A stretch of DNA of 64,000 bases, taken from contig NZ_AFEJ02000001.1 of NCBI RefSeq assembly GCF_000238775.2, forward strand, positions 2,232,001 to 2,296,000. The letters are read 5' to 3'. The position numbers and the translations under genes are program-made. Below the pieces are notes generated by a model that was not told the DNA's origin, did not search any database, and saw only the letters and a list, made by a program, of their open reading frames with translations. Of the stretch, positions 52,808-60,687 are shown piece by piece (position 1 is the stretch's first letter; the number at the start of each line of letters is the position of its first letter). The DNA is from Acaryochloris sp. CCMEE 5410. GTDB taxonomy: Bacteria; Cyanobacteriota; Cyanobacteriia; Thermosynechococcales; Thermosynechococcaceae.

Positions 52808-53869
52808 CTACACTTGGCCAATAACAGCAGGGACAACAGGGGTTCCAGGAAGATTAGGTTTGGCGCTGACTAGAATCTGATCGCCCTGGAGTTTGACATT
52901 AAACGTAGGGATTTTTTCCGTAAAGGGTGGTGGAGAAATTCCGCTCTCTGGCAAATATTGATAGCCGTGCCAAGGACATGTGATACAGCCATCGACAATC
53001 TTACCTTCTCCTAACGGGCCATTTTGATGCTGGCACACATTGGAAATAGCCGAGATTTTGCCTTCATATTTAAAGATGGCCACCCGCTCCCCAGCAACGA
53101 CCGCAATTTTGGCGCGATTCTCAGGAATGTCTTGCACACTGCCAACATGGACAAAGCCATCCGCATCCACTTTGGGCTGGGCCGGGGGTCCAAACAGCGG
53201 TGCGCCATCTTTTTGCGCTTCTCGCAGGGCAGTGATCAGGTGAATCCCCACAATCCACACAAAGCCAACGCCAACAGCCAGGGTGAGTAAGGGATGAGTA
53301 TTGGTTTCTAAGGCCCCTAACACCACATGCCCCACTAATAAGCCATAGGCTAAGTAGACTCCCATATGTAGGGCTTTCCATACGGGCGCGGTTAGGTTAG
53401 TGAGCCAAAAATCATGACTGGTCGCCGCCATCAAGAACAAGATAACCAGGGCCACACCCCCCAGGGCTTCAAAGGGAAAACGGATAAAATCAGCATAGTG
53501 AGTATTGCTGACAAACAAGCTAACAATAGGTTCTAGGTTGCCAAAGTCGTGATACCAGGCCAAAGCATCCCGAGCATGGAGTAGAGCCAGAATAAACATG
53601 GTGACGCCCATATGCCGCCGATTGTAGAGGAGGGGCAAAAACTTGGGGCTCAGGCGGCTGAGGGGGCCAATAGACAGAATGACATGAAGGAGGATAAAGG
53701 CGGCAGAGCCAAAGGCCCTAATCCAAATCCCTTTAATATCTAGATCACTACTAAAGTGAAGGCTAATACCCTCAAAGAAAAAGAGATAGAAAACGACCGT
53801 GGTCAGCAAAATAATGTCGTAAACAAACTTTTGCCGATTCCACTGAACCGCTTTATATGCAACGCCCAC
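52808..53869 (-). CDS. ferric-reductase-like heme-b membrane protein fused to a Rieske domain
   Basis: The 353-residue protein has about six transmembrane helices. Paired His residues sit in hydrophobic positions (H62, H86, H98, H168, H181), the usual ligands of b-type hemes in FRD-type proteins. A C-terminal soluble Rieske domain starts at about residue 237 and carries C279-Q-H281 and C298-P-W-H301, binding a 2Fe-2S cluster. C295 is an extra Cys near the second pair. The combination would move electrons between a soluble or quinol donor and the membrane. It is the central gene of the operon. The substrate is unknown. Confidence 0.85.
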   Translation of the reverse strand: MGVAYKAVQWNRQKFVYDIILLTTVVFYLFFFEGISLHFSSDLDIKGIWIRAFGSAAFILLHVILSIGPLSRLSPKFLPLLYNRRHMGVTMFILALLHARDALAWYHDFGNLEPIVSLFVSNTHYADFIRFPFEALGGVALVILFLMAATSHDFWLTNLTAPVWKALHMGVYLAYGLLVGHVVLGALETNTHPLLTLAVGVGFVWIVGIHLITALREAQKDGAPLFGPPAQPKVDADGFVHVGSVQDIPENRAKIAVVAGERVAIFKYEGKISAISNVCQHQNGPLGEGKIVDGCITCPWHGYQYLPESGISPPPFTEKIPTFNVKLQGDQILVSAKPNLPGTPVVPAVIGQV

Positions 53870-53892
53870 AGATAACTTCCTCTCAGAATGGA

Positions 53893-54414
53893 TTAGCGTT
53901 CAGATTGGGTCAAATCAGGATCTAGGGGAAACGCAGAGATGATTTCTTTAGTGGCCTGACTAAATAGAAGCAGATGCCCTGGTTGCCCCTGCATAGCTGC
54001 TGGAATCAAAAATTGACGATTCGATGCACCAGACAATGCCCCTAATAAAATCGATGTCTCGCTGAGGGCTTCGGGTGGAGTGTCCCCCTGCTGCCAGTAA
54101 ACTAGTACATCTGGTAGTTGGAGATCAGACTGGGGCTGAAGATTGAGAAAGGGATCGCCTCCTGCTTTGGCAAATACCTTTTCAGCCCGAAGCTGAATTT
54201 GGTCTTGTTTAAGAAGAGTTGGTTTACGCCACACCTCCTGATTCTCCCAGGTGAAGGAGGGTGCAAATCCTGCCTTTTGAAATAAGGCGTCCGCTGAGGC
54301 GTCCACTGGAGCGAAGGTTGGACGCCAGACTAAACCCGCAATAAAACAGAGGGGCAGCACAATCGCCAGAATCACAAAGGAATAGAGGTGAACCTGCCGG
54401 CGAGAAATGACCAT
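53893..54414 (-). CDS. membrane-anchored protein of unknown function, Rieske operon
   Basis: The 173-residue protein has one transmembrane helix near residue 10-30 (VHLYSFVILAIVLPLCFIAGLVW), then an extracytoplasmic part without Cys. It has no recognised family. It starts at the stop of the 92-residue gene (TAATG overlap) and is 23 bp from the Rieske gene, so it is in the same operon. Confidence 0.75.
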   Translation of the reverse strand: MVISRRQVHLYSFVILAIVLPLCFIAGLVWRPTFAPVDASADALFQKAGFAPSFTWENQEVWRKPTLLKQDQIQLRAEKVFAKAGGDPFLNLQPQSDLQLPDVLVYWQQGDTPPEALSETSILLGALSGASNRQFLIPAAMQGQPGHLLLFSQATKEIISAFPLDPDLTQSER

Positions 54415-54692
54415 TATGAGGCTCCTGCACTTTGCTTAGCAGCTAGTCGATGAGCGTTCTTTTCGGTAGGATGGCCTTTGCCGCGCAACAAGCGAACCGC
54501 AAACATCGGCCAAAATGTAACGACTCCCGGAATAATCAGAATTCGGAAACCAATGGCCCAACCTTGAGCACCTGAATCGACCCGCTTGACTAAGAAGGTG
54601 ACGAACAGAAGCGCGAAGATCAAACCTGCGATCGCATATGCTCGCACCAGATTAATCACCCACTCAACCACAGAAATAGCAGTGCTATCCAT
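54414..54692 (-). CDS. small membrane protein, first gene of the Rieske operon
   Basis: The 92-residue protein has two or three hydrophobic helices (VVEWVINLVRAYAIAGLIFALLFVTFLV and GFRILIIPGVVTFWPMFAVRLL) and a basic Ala/Lys-rich C-terminus. No family is recognised. The ATG at 54692 (MDSTAISVV) is preferred over the one nine codons earlier. It overlaps the next gene by 1 bp. Confidence 0.7.
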   Translation of the reverse strand: MDSTAISVVEWVINLVRAYAIAGLIFALLFVTFLVKRVDSGAQGWAIGFRILIIPGVVTFWPMFAVRLLRGKGHPTEKNAHRLAAKQSAGAS

Positions 54693-54840
54693 ACGTTGTC
54701 TACCTTCTAGAATTCGCAAAGGGCAGTCCTATTAGGTATGAGAATACCAGCCTATTTAGCCATCGGTAAACTACTCGTCTTGATTTGGCAAATTGCCTCA
54801 AGATTGCCAGAATTAGAACCGTAGGATTGAACGGTACATC

Positions 54841-55566
54841 ATGCATCGCTTGACTCAGACTCCTAAACGAAAATCGATTGCTTTAGCCTTACTCCCCCTT
54901 AGTCTGGGGTTATTGATGAGCTGCAGCAGTACAGAAGCCCCTTCAGACACGGAGTCACCAGCATCTACCCCTGCTGAATCATCGGCCTCAGACGCGTCCA
55001 CAGACTCCCTAGATCGCTCAGTTGCAGATCCCAGCGCTACGACGGATGAAACGGCCGACAACTCCAATTCTGGTACCGAAACCCTAGCCTCTTCCGCGAG
55101 TTCAGGGAAAGTTGACCTGGCAGCTATTATTGGCACTGAAGATGACGGATGGCTCCCCAAAACCCTCTCGGAATATGATTTCAAGCGAGGGATGAGTCCT
55201 GAAGAAGTGGGCAAGATCTTACCTGGAGCGGAAAAGATTTCTAAGTTTGGGTTTAGCGAAGTCCCAGCCAAGGGTGTTCCAGGTGTTGATAAGTATAAAT
55301 TCAGCTTTCTCAAAGACAAAAAAGATCCTGAAGGAAAGCGTACTTTATACAGTGTTTCACTGCTGTTTGACCCGTCTATCAAAAAAGACCATCCCTATGA
55401 CAAAGTTGCTTTAGCTTTTGCTGAAAAGTATGGCGAGGTCGAGCCCGAGAAAATTGAAAAGAAAATTGTGACTTGGGTAGGCCCTAATTTTGCCACGGCT
55501 CAATTTACTAACAGCATCAATAAATTCGAAGGGTACGAATTTAAGATCGTCGTTCCCAAATCGTAA
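54841..55566 (+). CDS. lipoprotein of unknown function
   Basis: The 241-residue protein has a lipoprotein signal (ALLPLSLGLLMSCSS) with Cys28 as the lipidation site. A linker rich in Ser, Asp, Thr and Ala (about 30-95) leads to a domain of about 145 residues (DGWLPKTLSEYDFKRGMSPEEVGKILPGAEKISKFGFSEVP, described by its motif only). It would be bound to the membrane and face the periplasm. No family is recognised. It is divergent from the Rieske operon, with about 150 bp between them, and alkB follows in the same direction. Confidence 0.75.
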   Translation: MHRLTQTPKRKSIALALLPLSLGLLMSCSSTEAPSDTESPASTPAESSASDASTDSLDRSVADPSATTDETADNSNSGTETLASSASSGKVDLAAIIGTEDDGWLPKTLSEYDFKRGMSPEEVGKILPGAEKISKFGFSEVPAKGVPGVDKYKFSFLKDKKDPEGKRTLYSVSLLFDPSIKKDHPYDKVALAFAEKYGEVEPEKIEKKIVTWVGPNFATAQFTNSINKFEGYEFKIVVPKS

Positions 55567-55591
55567 ATGCGAGTTCAGGCACCCTAAGATC

Positions 55592-56260
55592 ATGAATGCA
55601 GAGATTAGGGTGCTGAACGAAATGCACAACCCCCATCCCCCAACCCAGCAGCTTTCTCTATTCACCTCTGATCATCAGGTCCAACCGATACAAATGCCTG
55701 ATGCAGAGGTATTGTTTTACCCCTGTCTGTTTAACGCTGCAGACTGTGAGCAGATGTTTGCTGCCCTTGAAGCAGAAATTGCTTGGCGACAAGATTCAGC
55801 AACCATCTTTGGACGTCATCACCTGTTGCCCCGACTAACGGCCTGGTATGGCGATCTAGGCAAAACCTATCGTTATTCCGGTATCTCCATGGAGCCATTA
55901 CCCTGGACACCGACGTTACGCCAGATCAAGTTAGCCATTGAGACGGTTGCTGAGGTGGAATTCAATAGTGTGTTGTTGAATTTCTACCGTCATGGTCAAG
56001 ACAGCATGGGCTGGCATAGCGATGATGAACCTGAATTGGGACTTAATCCGGTCATTGGTTCTGTGAGCTTGGGAGGCTGCCGTCGCTTTTTACTAAGGCA
56101 TAAAGGGAATAAATCAATACCCAAGGTAGAACTCAATCTGACTAACGGTAGCTTGCTGCTGATGCAAGGCCCCACCCAGCATTTCTGGCAACATCAGGTA
56201 CCCAAAACTAAACGCCCCGTTGATCCAAGAATTAACCTCACTTTTCGAGTCATTCAGTAA
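55592..56260 (+). CDS. alkB: alpha-ketoglutarate-dependent dioxygenase AlkB family protein
   Basis: The 222-residue protein has the AlkB-type double-stranded beta helix. Its Fe(II) ligands appear in WHSDDEPE (H-x-D) and THFWQHQV, and the 2-oxoglutarate Arg in RINLTFRV. The start of the domain, AWYGDLGKTYRYSGISMEPLPW, is typical of ALKBH2/3-like proteins that repair N-alkylated DNA or RNA bases. The ATG at 55592 lies in the loop of a hairpin; the next in-frame ATG (55622) lies outside it, so the true start is unsure. It is 25 bp downstream of the lipoprotein gene. Confidence 0.88.
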   Translation: MNAEIRVLNEMHNPHPPTQQLSLFTSDHQVQPIQMPDAEVLFYPCLFNAADCEQMFAALEAEIAWRQDSATIFGRHHLLPRLTAWYGDLGKTYRYSGISMEPLPWTPTLRQIKLAIETVAEVEFNSVLLNFYRHGQDSMGWHSDDEPELGLNPVIGSVSLGGCRRFLLRHKGNKSIPKVELNLTNGSLLLMQGPTQHFWQHQVPKTKRPVDPRINLTFRVIQ

Positions 56261-56421
56261 ATGACAAGGTTGGACAAGTGCTTCTTCATCACTGCTGGCT
56301 TCCAGAATTAGCATCTACCGCAGCAGTATCTCAATTCGTTACTCATCAATCTAATGGGGAAGCATCTATAAGATTGTAATGACGTAGTGTTTTCAAAAAT
56401 TGGTTGTTGAGGACTGATAGG

Positions 56422-57273
56422 ATGTTTCATCCACGGGGTTTGACCCTGACGGTATTGGCCATGCTTGCTTTTGCTGGGAATTCTATCCTATGTCGGTTAG
56501 CGCTCAGAGAAACGCCCATTGATGCAGCAACCTTTACATCAATTCGGCTCATCTCCGGTGCGATTATCCTGGGATTGATCACACAAATAAAGGGTAGAAG
56601 CCTTAAAGCAGAAGGCAGTTGGCCCTCTGCTTTAACACTTTTTATCTATGCATCAGGCTTTTCGTTTGCTTATATCCAGCTAGCTGCCGGTACGGGGGCG
56701 TTACTGCTTTTTGGGGCAGTACAGATCACCATGATCGGGTACGGATTTTGGACTGGAGAACGCTTAAGCAAGCAGCAAATTGCTGGTTTTATGATGGCGC
56801 TGGTGGGTCTAGTGGGGTTTCTATTACCGGGTCTCTCGGCTCCCCCGTTCCAAAGTTCTGCCCTGATGATCGCTGCGGGCATTGCCTGGGGGATTTATTC
56901 CTTACGCGGTAAATCAGCTAGCAACCCTATGGGAATGACGGCTGGCAACTTTTTAAGAGCAGTCCCATTTACTGTGGGACTGAGTCTATCGATGATTTCC
57001 GAAACGTCGTTAACCTTGGCAGGCTATCTATACGCAGTCGCTGCGGGTGCCGTCACTTCAGGCCTGGGATATACCATTTGGTACACGGCCTTAAAAGATT
57101 TGACGGCAACGTCTGCAGCAACAGTCCAACTTAGTGTTCCCGTCATTGCCGCTACAGGAGGGATTCTTTTTCTCGGTGAAAATCTAACCCTGCGCCTCAT
57201 GGTCGCTTCCTGTGCCATTCTGGGAGGTATTGCACTGGCCATCTTGGAGAAACCTAAAATCTCAGAAACTTAA
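56422..57273 (+). CDS. EamA/DMT family transporter
   Basis: The 283-residue membrane protein has ten helices in two repeats. They show FAGNSILCRLALRETPIDAATFTSIRLISGAIILG at the start of the first and AGIAWGIYSLRGKSASNPMGMTAGNFLRA at the start of the second, and LTATSAATVQLSVPVIAATGGILFLGENLT at its end. The family exports amino acids, purines and other metabolites. It has no operon partner. The ATG at 56422 is preferred over a TTG six codons earlier. Confidence 0.88.
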   Translation: MFHPRGLTLTVLAMLAFAGNSILCRLALRETPIDAATFTSIRLISGAIILGLITQIKGRSLKAEGSWPSALTLFIYASGFSFAYIQLAAGTGALLLFGAVQITMIGYGFWTGERLSKQQIAGFMMALVGLVGFLLPGLSAPPFQSSALMIAAGIAWGIYSLRGKSASNPMGMTAGNFLRAVPFTVGLSLSMISETSLTLAGYLYAVAAGAVTSGLGYTIWYTALKDLTATSAATVQLSVPVIAATGGILFLGENLTLRLMVASCAILGGIALAILEKPKISET

Positions 57274-57430
57274 GTTGAGAAATAAAGAGATAGCTACTCA
57301 GGGTAAGGTTGGTTCTGAGGCTTTAAGTTGCATATAGTTGCTCATGACTCAGATGAAGTGTTCAACTTGACGATAAGCCCAGGCAAACCTGTCTTCCCCA
57401 ACGTTTCTCTGTAAAATCGTAGTTTCTCCC

Positions 57431-58132
57431 ATGACCACAGAAGCCACCCCCACTCCTAGCAGCACGATTAAACTTGAACCCAGCTGGAAAGTAGTGCTGG
57501 AGGATGTCTTTGCCACGCCCTATATGCAGGAGTTGAAACAGTTTCTCAAGGCGGAGAAGGCGGCTGGCAAAACGATTTATCCCCGTGGCTCACTAATGTT
57601 CAATGCCATGGACAGCACCCCCTTTGACCGAGTCAAAGTCGTGATTCTTGGCCAAGACCCTTATCACGGTCCCAGGCAGGCTCATGGTTTATGCTTTTCT
57701 GTTCCAGAAGGCGTTGCGCCACCCCCTTCTCTGGTTAATATTTTCAAAGAAATTGAACAGGACCTGGGCATTAAACCCCCTAGACACGGCTGCCTGCAAA
57801 GTTGGGCAGACCAAGGTGTGTTACTACTCAACAGTGTCCTCACCGTGGAACAGCATAAAGCTGCTTCGCATCGGGGCAAAGGCTGGGAGCAATTTACCGA
57901 TGCCATTATCAGTGCCTTAAACCAGCAACGCGAACATCTCGTATTTCTGCTGTGGGGTAGCTATGCCCAGCAAAAAGGAAAAATTATTGATCGCAGACGA
58001 CATCTAGTGCTGACCTCGCCTCACCCATCCCCTCTATCCGCCCATCGGGGGTTCTTTGGCAACCAGCATTTTTCTAAAGCCAATGCGTATTTGCAGAAAA
58101 ACAGCATTGAGCCCATTTCCTGGTCTCTATAG
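57431..58132 (+). CDS. ung: uracil-DNA glycosylase
   Basis: The 233-residue family 1 enzyme removes uracil from DNA in base excision repair. Its motifs are [12 protein letters not shown], with the catalytic Asp76, near residue 72, [26 protein letters not shown] near 137, [11 protein letters not shown] near 174 and [21 protein letters not shown] with the second catalytic His198. Family 1 glycosylases act on both single- and double-stranded DNA. It stands alone and is convergent with the antitoxin gene. Confidence 0.96.
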   Translation: MTTEATPTPSSTIKLEPSWKVVLEDVFATPYMQELKQFLKAEKAAGKTIYPRGSLMFNAMDSTPFDRVKVVILGQDPYHGPRQAHGLCFSVPEGVAPPPSLVNIFKEIEQDLGIKPPRHGCLQSWADQGVLLLNSVLTVEQHKAASHRGKGWEQFTDAIISALNQQREHLVFLLWGSYAQQKGKIIDRRRHLVLTSPHPSPLSAHRGFFGNQHFSKANAYLQKNSIEPISWSL

Positions 58133-58137
58133 TCGTT

Positions 58138-58350
58138 TCAATAAAGATCTTCTGGCAAAGGAGCGTCAAAATCATCAGGGACGGTAAACTCACCTGCACA
58201 TAAACCAAAGGGTCGCAATTCTTGGTTACTAATTGGTTTAAGCTCAGCAATGGGTTGATTCCAACGAGTAATCACAATCGTTTCTCCTGCTTCTACTTGC
58301 TGTAAGTACTTAAGTGGATCTCGTTGGATTTCATCAACAGTGATATTCAT
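58138..58350 (-). CDS. Phd/YefM family antitoxin, no toxin adjacent
   Basis: The 70-residue protein has the antitoxin pattern MNITVDEIQRDPLKYLQQVEAGETIVITRWNQPIAELKPI, then a C-terminal tail that would bind a toxin (FTVPDDFDAPLPEDLY). In the family, this gene comes directly before a PIN-domain toxin gene. Here the stop lies 6 bp from the end of ung, which is on the other strand, so no toxin gene can follow. It is an orphan, or the toxin was lost. Confidence 0.82.
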   Translation of the reverse strand: MNITVDEIQRDPLKYLQQVEAGETIVITRWNQPIAELKPISNQELRPFGLCAGEFTVPDDFDAPLPEDLY

Positions 58351-58503
58351 GATGGGAGCTTCACTTTCTGAAGGTACAATAATTGCCTAAAACCACGCAA
58401 ATATGTATGAGAGTTCTATTGCTTACATAAAAATCATTTGAATTTGATCATATAGAACAAACTTGAATAGTACCGACTCGATTATGATTCTTATGCTGTA
58501 AAT

Positions 58504-59181
58504 TCATAATGTAAGTGTTGATAGAACTAATCCTTTGCTACTGATCTGTATAGATTGGATTTTATTTGCAATATAGGAATTTTTCTGTTTTTTTACAGTA
58601 TTAGAAGCCATAGGGCTATTGTGGGCATCAATACTAACTGAATTAAGAATGAAATTTAAGAATGGAGAATCTGCTAGCTCATAGGCTGGTTTAGGATCAG
58701 TCTTCAATTCTCGTTCATTAAATTCAATTAAGTTTACTTCTTCATAAAGGGTATGCTGAAATTCTCTAAATTTTATTTCTCTTTTCTCTAAACTATATAG
58801 ATCAAAAGCATTATAAACTGGCCATTTAAGTGTATATTTTAGAATCTTGCCGTCTTTAATTTTATAAGTTATGTATGTTCCAGGTTCACAAGTGTTCAGT
58901 TGAACTCCACTAGAAGAGAGAGCATTCACTTCATTCTCAGTCAGAACTAGATTTGAATCGTTATCCTCTAATAAGTCATCAATAAAATGGGTTACTTTTA
59001 TTTTTGCTTCTTTGCAGTCAGAATATTGTCCGGTTGATACCGGAAACTTTTCTACAAATTTAGGTGCTTGGCCTTTTTTCGCTCTAGCAACCACCAAATT
59101 ACCCCTCAATACCTGAATAATAAGAAAGGGAAGGCTGATAGCACCCATCAATAGAAATAATTTATCAAAGTTGTCCATCAC
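58504..59181 (-). CDS. membrane-anchored protein of unknown function, AT-rich
   Basis: The 225-residue protein has one transmembrane helix near its N-terminus (LFLLMGAISLPFLIIQVL), followed by a basic part and a soluble domain of about 180 residues. No known family is recognised. Base use is clearly AT-richer than in the flanking genes, which suggests transfer. It lies 28 bp downstream of a second AT-rich membrane protein gene on the same strand, so the two likely form an operon. Confidence 0.65.
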   Translation of the reverse strand: MMDNFDKLFLLMGAISLPFLIIQVLRGNLVVARAKKGQAPKFVEKFPVSTGQYSDCKEAKIKVTHFIDDLLEDNDSNLVLTENEVNALSSSGVQLNTCEPGTYITYKIKDGKILKYTLKWPVYNAFDLYSLEKREIKFREFQHTLYEEVNLIEFNERELKTDPKPAYELADSPFLNFILNSVSIDAHNSPMASNTVKKQKNSYIANKIQSIQISSKGLVLSTLTL

Positions 59182-59209
59182 ATATGTTTCCTAGCTATAG
59201 TTAAAAAAT

Positions 59210-59800
59210 TTAGCTTGCAGATAAAAAACTTTGAATGATCGCAACCTCTTCTCTAACTCTGTTAAACTCGTTAATATAGGATTCTTTTTCTACTTGAGTA
59301 GCAGATTTGTTAACGGAAGAGTTATATAACTGAATAAGGCTGCCATTATTTCTTTCAAATTTCACCGAGAAAGAATTATCTAGATTAAGGAAATCATTAT
59401 CAGAAAGGCTCCCTTCAATAACATGAATAGATACGATTTCTGAAAAACTGCCAACCAAACTTGGATCTTCTATAGATTTCGAGGCCAATTCTTGAACCCA
59501 TATTTTTTTCTCATTTTTATCAAAGGTGAAAACCACATCAGTATTACTATTTTTATTAAAGCTAGAAAAGATAGTTTTTGAATAAAAGGTAAAAGCTATT
59601 CCTATGGGCATAGACAATAAGCAAGCAGTCTTTTTCTCATAAATTATTTCATATAAAGATGAACCAATTATCAAAAATCCCATTAAAGCTACTAACAAGA
59701 CAAATAGATAAATTAATATTTTTTTTCTAGCTTCAGAATGGCGTTGAATATTTAATCGAATTAGATTATCTGTTTTTTCAATAATTGAAAATAGTGACAT
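59210..59800 (-). CDS. membrane protein of unknown function, AT-rich, with PH-like C-terminal domain
   Basis: The 196-residue protein has two close transmembrane helices (IYLFVLLVALMGFLIIGSSLYEII and ACLLSMPIGIAFTFY). Its C-terminal half has the pattern VVFTFDKNEKKIWVQELAS, then EIVSIHVIEGS, similar to a cyanobacterial type of PH-like membrane protein that I recall (TFDRxxxxLTI...IVGVQVE). It is AT-rich compared with its neighbours and is the first of the two-gene unit. Confidence 0.65.
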   Translation of the reverse strand: MSLFSIIEKTDNLIRLNIQRHSEARKKILIYLFVLLVALMGFLIIGSSLYEIIYEKKTACLLSMPIGIAFTFYSKTIFSSFNKNSNTDVVFTFDKNEKKIWVQELASKSIEDPSLVGSFSEIVSIHVIEGSLSDNDFLNLDNSFSVKFERNNGSLIQLYNSSVNKSATQVEKESYINEFNRVREEVAIIQSFLSAS

Positions 59801-59931
59801 GATCTGTTAATTGAGGAGATGCAACTTAAGCTAAGTCTACCCAGGCTCAAACCAGCTTCATCCAAAGTTTCTCAACTGATCAATTGTCGAGGGAGCAACA
59901 TCTATAAGCACTCAGTTGATTAATGCATGCC

Positions 59932-60310
59932 CTACAAAACATTCACTTCACAAGAGGATAAGCCCTGACTGCGCTTCGCAAATTGTTTATCAAAGGTCCA
60001 TAGATGAGAGCATTGTTGGCTAGAAGGTAAATGCAGATCTGAGCCTTGTTCATACCATTGCAACGCCTGATCCAGCAAACTTGCATTACTAAGATGAACA
60101 TTTGCAAGCCCAAACAGAGATTGAAGTCCTTGGATTATTTGGTTGGGGGTGAACTGTTAGGTATACCGCAAGACCCATTCTGTTTCTAACACCACGGTGT
60201 TAGGGATAAAAATCGTTTGCTCTCGAAAGAGGGCGACACTTTTCTCAAATTGCCTTTCATCTATCTCGGATCAGCAAGCGGATCAGAACATTCGTATCAG
60301 CTGTCACCAT
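59932..60310 (-). pseudogene. VapC-type PIN toxin, decayed
   Basis: The start codes for MVTADTNVLIRLLIRD with the conserved DTN acidic site. A frameshift follows at codon 17, then the second frame DERQFEKSVALFREQTIFIP, VLETEWVLRYT, and an in-frame stop. After the stop the frame reads on through SNASLLDQALQWYEQGSDL, HLWTFDKQFAKRS with the later Asp and a proper end. One frameshift and one nonsense codon make it inactive. Its start overlaps the end of the antitoxin gene, as in VapBC pairs. Confidence 0.82.
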
Positions 60311-60446
60311 ACCAGGATGCCTCCACACCCTGCTGAATCGCAGCTTCCATCTCTTCTAGAGTTTTCGGAGATCCTTGGTAAGCAAGACAGCCCATCACCT
60401 CTTCTAAGGTTGTTTTAGGAAATGGTGTAGCTAGAGTGGGCAACAT
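60297..60446 (-). CDS. short antitoxin (VapB-like tail) upstream of the decayed PIN toxin
   Basis: The 49-residue frame MLPTLATPFPKTTLEEVMGCL and on to EEMEAAIQQGVEASWYGDS has the typical C-terminal toxin-binding part of such antitoxins (CLxYxGxPKTLEEMEAAIxxG). It lacks the N-terminal AbrB-type DNA-binding domain. It may be a truncated remnant or a short autonomous form. The stop overlaps the PIN toxin start by 14 bp. Confidence 0.65.
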   Translation of the reverse strand: MLPTLATPFPKTTLEEVMGCLAYQGSPKTLEEMEAAIQQGVEASWYGDS

Positions 60447-60687
60447 ATCAATTCCTATCTTGGTAGCAACAAATTCTTGGCTTGATTGCTATTAAGTGGT
60501 CATTCCATAAATACTTGAGACTTGAGTGGTTGATCCTAACTGACGCACCCTAAAGTTAGTCATAAGATCCTAGCACCACGACAAATCATCAAGCACAGCC
60601 TGCTCTGACCTTGTTATCCTATGGTGTGGTAAAGCGTTGAAAAAAGGGTGCCTGTTGCCGATGACCGCAGCAGGGAAATAAGCAATC

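Noticed and set aside
60447-60687. Possible gene before mfd
   Set aside because: Only short frames were seen, without family or ribosome site; only a weak hairpin (arms CTAACT and AGTTAG) is present.
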